DNA of 64,000 bases from Streptomyces cinnamoneus (GTDB taxonomy: Bacteria > Actinomycetota > Actinomycetes > Streptomycetales > Streptomycetaceae): NCBI RefSeq assembly GCF_002939475.1, contig NZ_PKFQ01000001.1, forward strand, positions 1,488,001-1,552,000. The letters are read 5' to 3'. The notes under the pieces are model-generated. The model was not told where the DNA came from. It worked only from the letters and a program-made list of their open reading frames with translations, and ran no database searches. Below, one piece after another: positions 7,912 to 14,086 of this stretch. Position 1 is the first letter of the stretch, and every line of letters starts with the position of its first letter. A program made the translations under genes and the position numbers.

Positions 7912-8766
7912 TCAGGCGCTCACCTCGGAGTACACCGGGACGGGCGGGCGAACACCGGTGATGGCTTCCGCGCGGGTGACAAGCCGGGGTGCAAGGTCGG
8001 GGTACCAGCCACGGGCTACGGCTTGCAGCATCTCGGCCAGGGCCGCGAGTTCCCCGATTCGGCCGGCCGAGGTGTCGAGGATCGGCGCGAACTCCCTGCG
8101 GATGCGGGCAGCAACGTCCGGCACGAGCAGGCTACTGGCGTGGAGGAGTCCGGCGTCATAGCCGAAGGGCACCAAGCCCCACCGCTCCCAGTCCAGCAGG
8201 CACAGGGGTGCAGCGGTGAGGTTGCCCCAGTGCAGGTCACCGTGACCGGTCACCCGCTCCACCTTGGCGGGGGCCGGGACACCAAGGAACTGGGGGAAGG
8301 CCCGTTCGATCCACCCGTCCCGAACGGTCGTCTTCACACCTTCCGCTTCAGCGAGCAGGGCAAGAGCTTGGCGAAGGTCTGCCCACCACTCGTCAGGCAA
8401 CCCCGGGTCGTGGTCGATGTCGGCTCGGTCCGGGGACACCACGGGTTGCGTGAGGTGGTCCAGGACTTCCGCCTCGAAAGCCCACTCGCCGTCAGTCCAG
8501 TCGTGCACCCCGTGCAGGCGGGGGCGCGGGACACCCTCAGGCACCAGCTCAGAGGCACCGACGATGCCCTCTCCCCGCTTCCTGCCCGCGTTCCTTTTCG
8601 CCGCCCGGCTCACCCGTAGCCACTGGTCCCCCGCTCGGCGTCCGAGGGTGACACCGAGGAAGCCCCACGCCTTCGGCCCCGTACACGTGAGCCCCAGTGC
8701 CTTGGCCGCCCGGTCGTGGGCGGCCTCCATCAGGGCCTGTACCTCCTCGTTCACCGGCGAGTTCAT
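7912..8766 (-). CDS. APH-fold small-molecule/peptide kinase
   Basis: 284 aa from MNSPVNEEVQALMEA. The aminoglycoside phosphotransferase/choline kinase catalytic loop is present as GHGDLHWGN (His175, Asp177, Asn182), followed by the metal-binding Asp of LLDWERWG (Asp192). The N-lobe is short and its ATP-binding Lys is not obvious. The family phosphorylates hydroxyl groups of aminoglycosides, homoserine, hydroxylysine and others. As the last gene of the JmjC/aldo-keto reductase cluster it may phosphorylate a hydroxyl made by the oxygenase; that is inference. A self-resistance role is the alternative. Its 5' end lies inside the reading frame of the reductase. Confidence 0.8.
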   Translation of the reverse strand: MNSPVNEEVQALMEAAHDRAAKALGLTCTGPKAWGFLGVTLGRRAGDQWLRVSRAAKRNAGRKRGEGIVGASELVPEGVPRPRLHGVHDWTDGEWAFEAEVLDHLTQPVVSPDRADIDHDPGLPDEWWADLRQALALLAEAEGVKTTVRDGWIERAFPQFLGVPAPAKVERVTGHGDLHWGNLTAAPLCLLDWERWGLVPFGYDAGLLHASSLLVPDVAARIRREFAPILDTSAGRIGELAALAEMLQAVARGWYPDLAPRLVTRAEAITGVRPPVPVYSEVSA

Positions 8767-9652
8767 CCGTTACCTTCCTGAGTTCCTCGGCCGTCAGCGG
8801 CGCAGCCAGAGCCTTTGCCACATCGTCCCAGTGCTCGCGGGTGCTCGCGGAGGTGAGGACGACATCGAGGCCAGGGCACGAGCCAGCGGCCAGCAGGGCA
8901 GCGGCTGCGGCCGACAGGCCGGGGCGGATGAGGTTCACCAGTTCGGGTGTCATGGCGTCGAGGAGTTCGCCGCCGTGCAGGGGCGCGGAGCCGAACGTGA
9001 TCAGCCCCGCATCCTTCGCCTGCACCAGCGGTCCGCCGCCGTTCAGGGCCTGTGTGATCGAAGCATCCATGATCAGGCTGACGGGTACCTGCAAGCCCGT
9101 GAAGTGGTGCTCGGCGGAACCCGCCGCCTGCCGGGCGAGCACGAGCAACTCGGGCACGCTGAATACTCTGGAGGCCAGGCCAGACCAGGTGGCGACGCCG
9201 TACCCGCCGATCCTGCCCGCCTGGGCGAACTCCTCCAGTGCCGTGAAGGCTTCCCGCACACGCTCGTGCAGAGAAGCACGGTCAAGGCCGTGCCCGTGGT
9301 GCTCGGGGTTGTGTACGAACACCAGGTCCACGCGCCCGAGCACGGCCAACGAGCGCTCCGTCTGCCAACGGACGAAGCCCCGTTCAAGGCGGTGCCTACC
9401 GGCCGCCCCTTCTCCGGTGAGCACGCCCTCAGACAGGGCGCTGCGGCCCTGTTCCTCCGTGAAGAACCCGGTCTTCGTGGCTACCCGCACGGTTGGGTAC
9501 TCCCGGAGAACCGGGTGCAGTTCCTCATGCGCCCGACCGTGGGCGTAGTTGGGTGCCGTGTCCACCCAGGGGCTACCGGCAGCCAGGGCGGTGCATGCCG
9601 CCTGACTGACGGCACGCACGCGGTATGTCCCCAGGGAGAGAGCGGCGGTCAC
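8549..9652 (-). CDS. Aldo/keto reductase of the element cluster
   Basis: The GTG at 9652 overlaps the TGA of the JmjC gene (GTGA). The catalytic tetrad is readable: Asp31 and Tyr36 (WVDTAPNYAHG), Lys60 (VATKTGF) and His114 (VFVHNPEHHG). The barrel is complete by about residue 295, near the start of the kinase gene. The frame then runs another ~70 residues of Gly/Arg-rich sequence to 8549, wholly inside the kinase gene. A frameshift removing the true stop, or a recently lost stop, is likely; the functional end is near 8760. It would reduce a carbonyl, or oxidise an alcohol, using NADP(H) on the cluster's product. Confidence 0.8.
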   Translation of the reverse strand: MTAALSLGTYRVRAVSQAACTALAAGSPWVDTAPNYAHGRAHEELHPVLREYPTVRVATKTGFFTEEQGRSALSEGVLTGEGAAGRHRLERGFVRWQTERSLAVLGRVDLVFVHNPEHHGHGLDRASLHERVREAFTALEEFAQAGRIGGYGVATWSGLASRVFSVPELLVLARQAAGSAEHHFTGLQVPVSLIMDASITQALNGGGPLVQAKDAGLITFGSAPLHGGELLDAMTPELVNLIRPGLSAAAAALLAAGSCPGLDVVLTSASTREHWDDVAKALAAPLTAEELRKVTDELAGERGGTGPDGGRPRPGGQGTGAHVYGAEGVGLPRCHPRTPSGGPVATGEPGGEKERGQEAGRGHRRCL

Positions 9653-10836
9653 AGCGCCGTCCCCACTACTGCGACGGCGTGGCCGTCGATGAGGACGGAG
9701 ACCAGTTCGGCCACCTCCTTGACGTCCAGTCCGGCGGAGTCGGCCATCTCGCCCAACGTGGTCGGCTGGTTGGTCAGCAGTGTGCCCAGCGCGGGCGCGG
9801 CGGACTCGGCGAAGTCCCACGCGGTACCGGCCGCCGAGAAGGTGACCGTGCCCTGTTCGCGGTTCGCCGTCAGGCGACCCCTCGGAGCGGTGAGCTTGAC
9901 CGTGATCTCTCCCTGTGCCGGGAGCCCGTCCACGTACGGCAGGGACGGAATCACATGGCCCATGTCCGTCGTGTCGATCGACTCCGCCCACCGTTCCACG
10001 AGGCGCGGGTCCGCCATCATGTCGGCCACCTCACGGCGTACGGAGTCGATGAAGTCCGACTGTTCCGCCAGCGACCCGAAGCGCGGAATGTCCCTGCGCA
10101 GCGCGAGGGATGCCCGGAGCTGATCGACGACCCACAGCATCAGATCAGCGCCCGTGTGCGGGACCATGCCGAACGTGAGGTGAAGGGATTCCGACCCCTG
10201 GTCAGCCGTGACCGAGTGCCACCAGCCGCGCGGCAGGTAGAGCACGTCACCCGGGGCCAGAACGAAGTCCGCCAGCGGGTCACCCTCCGGCTCCTCCGGC
10301 GACTCCACGTCCCGGAAGGTGGGCGCCTCACGGGTCACCCCCCACAAGCGCCACCGCTTCGAGCCGTGCAGTTGCACCACCACGACATCGTGGTCGTCCC
10401 AGTGCCGGCCGAAGCCCTCCCGCTCGGTCCACGAGGCGTACACGTTGGCCTGCACGGAAGTCCCGAGGAAGCGTTCCAGCCCCTCCGCAGCCGCCCCCAC
10501 GGCGGGGTGGATCTTCTCCACCGCATCGAGGACCAGCGACGCCCCGTCCCTGAGCTGGGCGTGGAATTCGGACGGCTGGATGCGGGACCAGGTGACCGCG
10601 CGACGGTTCGTGGTCGGGATCGCGTAGCGGTGCAGAGGGACCATCTCGCCGTCGACCGACAGGCGCAGCCGGGGCGGCTCCAGCCGCTGCGTGGCGATGA
10701 TCCGGTTCAGGTCATCCCAGGAGAACAGACCCGCAGCGTCGGCGACTCCGGGGAAGTGCGCGTAGGAGCGGTGGTACGTCTGGGCGAGGAACTTGTCCCC
10801 GCCCAGACGCCCCGCCCACGAGGCTGCATCAAGCAC
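9649..10836 (-). CDS. JmjC/cupin 2-oxoglutarate-Fe(II) oxygenase, RoxA/NO66-like
   Basis: 395 aa from GTG at 10836, 14 bp after the stop of the 45-aa peptide gene. The JmjC core has the Fe ligands His145 and Asp147 (HWDDHD), the Q..GSKRWRLWG strand and the third ligand His207 (LYLPRGWWHSV). The C-terminal ~70 residues look like the winged-helix domain of ribosomal oxygenases (TLGEMADSAGLDVKEVAELV). RoxA/YcfD, MINA53 and NO66 hydroxylate Arg or His side chains of ribosomal proteins, and relatives hydroxylate Lys. The close link to a short Lys/Arg-containing peptide suggests a peptide substrate, but a ribosomal protein or other host target is possible. Confidence 0.88.
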   Translation of the reverse strand: MLDAASWAGRLGGDKFLAQTYHRSYAHFPGVADAAGLFSWDDLNRIIATQRLEPPRLRLSVDGEMVPLHRYAIPTTNRRAVTWSRIQPSEFHAQLRDGASLVLDAVEKIHPAVGAAAEGLERFLGTSVQANVYASWTEREGFGRHWDDHDVVVVQLHGSKRWRLWGVTREAPTFRDVESPEEPEGDPLADFVLAPGDVLYLPRGWWHSVTADQGSESLHLTFGMVPHTGADLMLWVVDQLRASLALRRDIPRFGSLAEQSDFIDSVRREVADMMADPRLVERWAESIDTTDMGHVIPSLPYVDGLPAQGEITVKLTAPRGRLTANREQGTVTFSAAGTAWDFAESAAPALGTLLTNQPTTLGEMADSAGLDVKEVAELVSVLIDGHAVAVVGTAL

Positions 10837-10850
10837 CGTGGGCGCTCCCG

Positions 10851-10988
10851 TCAGTCGTTGCCGTCGGAACGGCCACTGCTGACGTCAGACTCCTGCTCGG
10901 CACGCGTGCGCGCGGCCACGATCTTCCGCTTCGCGACGAGCAGGCCACCCCCCTCGGGGGCAACCGAAGTGGTGTTCTCTTCCACCAT
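10851..10988 (-). CDS. 45-aa peptide, candidate substrate/precursor of the JmjC enzyme
   Basis: Starts MVEENTTSVAPEGGGLLVAK, continues RKIVAARTRAEQ and ends SSGRSDGND, with no Cys and no signal peptide. GAGAGAGG lies at normal distance before the ATG. The layout resembles a leader (acidic, Gly-Gly-Gly), a basic middle with AKRKIVAARTR, and an acidic/Ser tail. It lies between a small membrane peptide gene and the JmjC gene, 14 bp from the latter. No family is recognised. A RiPP-type precursor hydroxylated on Lys or Arg is the main hypothesis. A small regulatory protein is the alternative. Confidence 0.65.
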   Translation of the reverse strand: MVEENTTSVAPEGGGLLVAKRKIVAARTRAEQESDVSSGRSDGND

Positions 10989-11066
10989 CGGACTTACCTC
11001 TCTCTTCTCGGGAACTCCCACCGGGAACCCGGCAGGAAGCAAAGGGGACAGCGACGAGCACGGCGG

Positions 11067-11183
11067 TTACCGGATCGCAAGGACTCCAAAGAACAGGGCC
11101 AGGCCGCCGAGGATCATGGCCAGGAAGAGCGGCCCCGTGTACCGGCCGAAGTGGCGCAGCACCCACCGCCCTGAGCCGGACAT
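11067..11183 (-). CDS. 38-aa single-pass membrane peptide
   Basis: Translates from ATG at 11183 as MSGSGRWVLRHFGRYTGPLF, then LAMILGGLALFFGVLAIR and TAA. One hydrophobic helix follows a basic N-terminus, so the N-terminus should face the cytoplasm. The ATG shares a base with the TGA of the 73-aa gene (TGATG), a strong sign of translational coupling and of a real gene. Function unknown; it could anchor, export or protect against the product of the cluster. Confidence 0.7.
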   Translation of the reverse strand: MSGSGRWVLRHFGRYTGPLFLAMILGGLALFFGVLAIR

Positions 11184-11404
11184 CACTCCGACCCCGGGGG
11201 CGGCAAGCGCCCCGTGCACCGAGGGCACCCGCACGGCGGGTACTTGGTCGGCGAACCCAAGATCACCGCGTTGCGCGGGTTCACCTGCACCGTGCGCGCC
11301 GGGCCGTACGTCTTACCGCCGTCGTACGACACGCGCAGGGTCATGCGCCCGCCGTTGCGGTTTCTCGTTTCGTCTCGCTCGGTCGCCGCCATGGGGGAAA
11401 TCAT
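11183..11404 (-). CDS. Small conserved protein of the element (73 aa), unknown function
   Basis: Reads MISPMAATERDETRNRNGG, then MTLRVSYDGGKTYGPARTVQ, then NPRNAVILGSPTKYPPCGCP and RCTGRLPPPGSE. The central part looks like a small beta-rich domain, and CGCPRC near the end is a possible zinc knuckle. It is the first gene of the leftward cluster and its stop overlaps the next start. The start is uncertain because no clear ribosome site precedes ATG 11404, ATG 11392 or the inner ATG before TLRVSYDGG. I know similar small proteins from Streptomyces mobile elements but no function for them. Confidence 0.6.
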   Translation of the reverse strand: MISPMAATERDETRNRNGGRMTLRVSYDGGKTYGPARTVQVNPRNAVILGSPTKYPPCGCPRCTGRLPPPGSE

Positions 11405-11454
11405 TGACCCGGAAAGCGGCGGCTGTGTAGCTCTTTCCCGTCATGGACTAAAGA

Positions 11455-12288
11455 TCATGAACGGCAAGCGGCGGACCACTCCGCCAGCAAGGCTCGTACT
11501 TCGTCCCCGAACAACGCATAACCCTCCAGCGTGGAGAACAGTTCCAGATGCATTTCGATGTCTCTCGGATCTCTCAGGATCACGACACCGGTCGCGTTCT
11601 CCACAGTGGCCAGCGTGTTTTCATAGACGGTGAACGTATCCATCGGAGCCATGGGCTTGTATCCCGCAATTGGGATGACGCCAAGCTTCACGTTCGTAAG
11701 GTGAGTCAGTGAGACCAGCCGGTCGATCTGCATCGCCATCGCAGCCGGGGGCAGGAGCGGCCACCTGACGGCCTGCTCAGTCAGGATGAAGGTAAACCGC
11801 TTCTTCGTGTCGTAAAGAACCTCCTGCCGCTCCAGCTTTCTCGCGATCGTCTTAGTGACATCGGCCGGGGAATGGGCAAGGCTGGCCCGGATGTACTCAG
11901 GAGTGGACAGTAGTCCTGTAATCATCGAGAGCAGGAAGAAGCGGAACTGCGTAGACGAGGATTCAAGGGCCGCAAGTTCAGTCTGCTTCTTCTCCAGGCC
12001 CCTGCGGCGTAGCGAGCGAAGGTCTTGCCATTCGGTGTTGGCCAGCCTCGCGAGAGCGATGACCTCCTCGATGACCTCGGGCGGAGCCACGACGGCCCGG
12101 AGGATTCTTTCCAGGTCCAGCAGGCTCGGTTGGGCTTTCCCATTCTCGATCCGACTGATCTTCGATTGGGACATGTTGCAACGCCGAGCGAGCCGGTCCC
12201 CAGTGAGGCCGGCTCGCTTGCGTAGTTCTTTCAGCAGGGCCGCCAGTTCCTGTTTCGGCTGCCCCAACTGTTCAGGATCGAACGTCAC
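11455..12288 (-). CDS. WhiJ/Scr1-type XRE regulator with DUF5753-like C-terminus
   Basis: 277 aa from GTG at 12288, overlapping the stop of the DUF6879 gene (GTGA). The N-terminal XRE helix-turn-helix reads LLKELRKRAGLTGDRLARRC, then NMSQSKISRIENGKAQPSLL. The rest is the ligand- or partner-sensing DUF5753-type domain (RFFLLSMITGLLSTPEYIRA; GVIPIAGYKPMAPMDTFTVY). Streptomyces has many such regulators, each next to a small partner protein (DUF397 or DUF6879); they control development and antibiotic production or act as toxin-antitoxin-like pairs. Here it probably controls its own operon and perhaps the cargo cluster 51 bp downstream. Confidence 0.9.
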   Translation of the reverse strand: MTFDPEQLGQPKQELAALLKELRKRAGLTGDRLARRCNMSQSKISRIENGKAQPSLLDLERILRAVVAPPEVIEEVIALARLANTEWQDLRSLRRRGLEKKQTELAALESSSTQFRFFLLSMITGLLSTPEYIRASLAHSPADVTKTIARKLERQEVLYDTKKRFTFILTEQAVRWPLLPPAAMAMQIDRLVSLTHLTNVKLGVIPIAGYKPMAPMDTFTVYENTLATVENATGVVILRDPRDIEMHLELFSTLEGYALFGDEVRALLAEWSAACRS

Positions 12289-12797
12289 CCGCTCACGTAC
12301 TCCAGGAATGGAACCGCCTCGGCAACGGCAATCTGCCTCCACCGCCGGTACGGCTCTGGATCGCCCTCGTACAGTTCCCGGCTTATCTGCGTCCCGTCCG
12401 CCCGGTAGTTCATCAGGACCACTTTGGACTCATCGAACATCCAGAAATCCTGATCCGGAAGTCCCGGGTTCTCCCGGTCGGTGAGATCGAGGATGCGGAT
12501 ATCCTCGCCCACCTTCACGTGATGCCGGTAGTAATACTCGAACTCGAACCGGAGATAGTCCGAGAGCGGGCGGGTCACGACGTGCACCCTGCCGACGCTC
12601 TTTCCTTCCGAGGTCCATTGCTGGACCTCGTCCATCCAGGCCGACGCGTAATCGTCGGGGGATTTCTCCCCGGCGAGGAAGCGTTTCAACTTCTCCGCTT
12701 CCTGGGGCATGGTGTAGACGGGCAGCGTTTCCAGCCGCCACGCCTCACGCTCCATGGAATCGAAGCAGTCATTCCACGCGTCACCATCCAAGCGCAC
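12285..12797 (-). CDS. DUF6879 family protein, partner of the XRE regulator
   Basis: 170 aa from GTG at 12797, with AGGGAGG 6 bp upstream; it overlaps the end of the 69-aa gene by 17 bp. The sequence LDGDAWNDCFDSMEREAWRL ... SVGRVHVVTRPLSDYLRFEF ... FWMFDESKVVLMNY is characteristic of the DUF6879 family encoded beside Scr1/WhiJ-type XRE regulators in actinobacteria. The molecular role is not established; it is probably the regulator's partner or modulator. The longer in-frame reading to 13025 is a shadow of the 69-aa gene. Confidence 0.85.
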   Translation of the reverse strand: MRLDGDAWNDCFDSMEREAWRLETLPVYTMPQEAEKLKRFLAGEKSPDDYASAWMDEVQQWTSEGKSVGRVHVVTRPLSDYLRFEFEYYYRHHVKVGEDIRILDLTDRENPGLPDQDFWMFDESKVVLMNYRADGTQISRELYEGDPEPYRRWRQIAVAEAVPFLEYVSG

Positions 12798-12990
12798 GGA
12801 ATGCCTCCCTGAGAACCGCCTCGGGGATTTCCACGAGCCCTTCACCAGTGGGCGGGGTGAAGGCGTCGGACACGTCGCCCTGCACCACGAACGATCCGGT
12901 CGCCGTGCGGTACACGTTCGGGCAGTCCTTCTCTCCGCACTCGCCGTTGCCGTTGCCCGTGAGCCGGGTGAGTGCCGAACGTTCGGACAT
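12781..12990 (-). CDS. 69-aa protein opening the regulatory operon
   Basis: Starts MSERSALTRLTGNGNGECGE, continues KDCPNVYRTATGSFVVQGD and ends AVLREAFRALGW. AAGGGGG precedes the ATG. A possible metal-binding pair (CGEKDC) is followed by a beta-hairpin-like stretch (GSFVVQGD). It is the first gene of the trio with DUF6879 and the XRE regulator, with overlapping frames. I know this arrangement from Streptomyces but no function for the small protein. Its promoter should lie in 12991-13083. Confidence 0.75.
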   Translation of the reverse strand: MSERSALTRLTGNGNGECGEKDCPNVYRTATGSFVVQGDVSDAFTPPTGEGLVEIPEAVLREAFRALGW

Positions 12991-13055
12991 GCCAAACCCC
13001 CTTGCCCTGGCCCCGTTTGGGCCACCTGCCCAACGACAGTAGAAGGGGTGGCGCT

Positions 13056-13087
13056 ACGCGTCTATGTGTGAACGCGACTATGCGTGT
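13056..13087. promoter_or_regulatory. Two abutting 16-bp direct repeats upstream of the regulatory trio
   Basis: ACGCGTCTATGTGTGA (13056-13071) is followed at once by ACGCGACTATGCGTGT (13072-13087); 13 of 16 positions agree. They sit about 70 bp upstream of the 69-aa gene. Tandem repeats here are a plausible operator for the operon's own XRE regulator. Confidence 0.5.
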
Positions 13088-13215
13088 CCTTGCATAAACA
13101 GGTCACGACCGCCCCAGCCCACCCCCCGGTACGTGGTCGCGTACTCGCACGTGCAGCCCTCAAACCAACGAAGCGCAGCTCCCGGCATCTCCTCCGGGAG
13201 CTACGCTTTGCTGCC

Positions 13216-13593
13216 ATGGTCGAGGCTTTCGTCACCAGCGACGAGCACCTCGTGTGCGGCATCTGCCCCTCACGCCGCTTCCCTCTTGGAGGGTTCGACG
13301 TGGCCGAACGTCCATCCCGTGAGTTCCCGTTCAACCCGGCTGACGGCCATAGGTACACGGCGGCCGGAGTACCCGTGTGCGTGCACCCGGAGAAGGTCAG
13401 GATGCCGCCCGGGAAGTACGCAACCGATGGCACATCACTCGTCCCCGAGCTTCGGTTGCCGGACGACATCACCGACCTTGACCCCTACCTGCATGAGCTG
13501 ATGCACAGCGCAGCACCCGGAGCGCTTGAACAGCTCATCGGTCAAGCCATCCAGATCGGGCGTGGGGGTTCAAGTCCCCCCTCGGACACCAGC
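13216..13593 (+). pseudogene. Possible element ORF cut at attR, now open into the next gene
   Basis: From ATG 13216 the frame reads MVEAFVTSDEHLVCGICPSR ... FDVAERPSREFPFNPADGHR ... YTAAGVPVCVHPEKV, then LPDDITDLDPYLHELMHSAA. It passes through attR without a stop and continues in frame into the ferredoxin-like gene (stop 14061). Codon composition is moderately coding-like but I recognise no family and no clear ribosome site. If real, its 3' end was on the other side of the junction in the circular form and was swapped on integration. Confidence 0.35.
13555..13593. repeat. attR: 39-bp direct repeat, right copy
   Basis: Identical to 7060-7098 (tRNA-Leu 3' end). The native chromosomal terminator follows directly, which shows the right boundary of the element. 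Confidence 0.95.
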
Positions 13594-13594
13594 G

Positions 13595-13620
13595 AGAACC
13601 CCAGCGAAAGCTGGGGTTCT
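13595..13620. terminator. Native tRNA-Leu terminator, displaced by the element
   Basis: The perfect 11-bp stem AGAACCCCAGC/GCTGGGGTTCT with a GAAA tetraloop is followed by TTCGTCT. It would have ended tRNA-Leu transcription before integration. Confidence 0.8.
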
Positions 13621-13653
13621 TTCGTCTGTGCGGCCCTGCGTATCATCGCCCCG

Positions 13654-14061
13654 ATGATCACGAACACCGGTTCCCCTCGCGTCCCCGCGTCCGCCGGCAC
13701 CTGCCGGATCACCGTCTGCCGCGGCTGTTGCTGCGGCGATCCGGCCAAGGTGCCCGGCGTCGACCACGCCGGACAGATCGGCAGGCTGCGCGAGGCGGCG
13801 GCGGGGGCCGCCCTGGTGCGGGCCTCCGAGTGCCTGGACGTGTGCGACCAGGCCAACGTGGTGGTGGTGCAGCCGTCGGCGGCGGGCCGGGCGGCCGGGG
13901 GCAGGCCCGTGTGGCTGGGGCTGGTCAACGACGACGACGTGCTGGCCGACATCGCCGCGTGGGTGCGGGCCGGCGGGCCCGGGCTGGCGGAGCCGCCCGG
14001 GGTGCTGGACCTCTACGGGTTCACCGTCTCGCGGCGGGTGGGGAAGGCGCTGGAGGGCTGA
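13654..14061 (+). CDS. (2Fe-2S) ferredoxin-like protein, thioredoxin fold
   Basis: 135 aa from ATG 13654 (the frame is open upstream through attR, but this start lies in native DNA). It reads TCRITVCRGCCCGDPAKVPG ... RASECLDVCDQANVVVVQPS ... RPVWLGLVNDDDVLADIAAW. The early Cys cluster (C-x3-C-x2-C-C) and the later C-x3-C fit the thioredoxin-like [2Fe-2S] ferredoxins of actinobacteria, normally about this length. It would carry electrons in the cytosol; no redox partner is adjacent. Confidence 0.8.
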   Translation: MITNTGSPRVPASAGTCRITVCRGCCCGDPAKVPGVDHAGQIGRLREAAAGAALVRASECLDVCDQANVVVVQPSAAGRAAGGRPVWLGLVNDDDVLADIAAWVRAGGPGLAEPPGVLDLYGFTVSRRVGKALEG

Positions 14062-14086
14062 GGCCGCCCGCGCCCTCCCCGGGCCG

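Larger units (their letters stand above)
7060..13593. mobile_element. Integrated element of about 6.5 kb in tRNA-Leu(GAG), probably immobile
   Basis: It is bounded by 39-bp direct repeats (7060-7098 and 13555-13593). The contents differ from the backbone: lower GC, broken recombinase remnants at the left end, a cargo cluster (7912-11404) and a WhiJ-like regulatory trio (11455-12990). No replication, transfer or excisionase gene is visible and the integrase lacks its N-terminal part, so the element has probably lost the ability to move unless helped. It resembles a shrunken actinobacterial integrative element that now serves as a carrier for the modifying-enzyme cluster. Confidence 0.9.

Noticed and set aside
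7060..13593. The element considered as a complete AICE or prophage
   Set aside because: No replication, transfer, structural or lysis gene is present, and the integrase is truncated.
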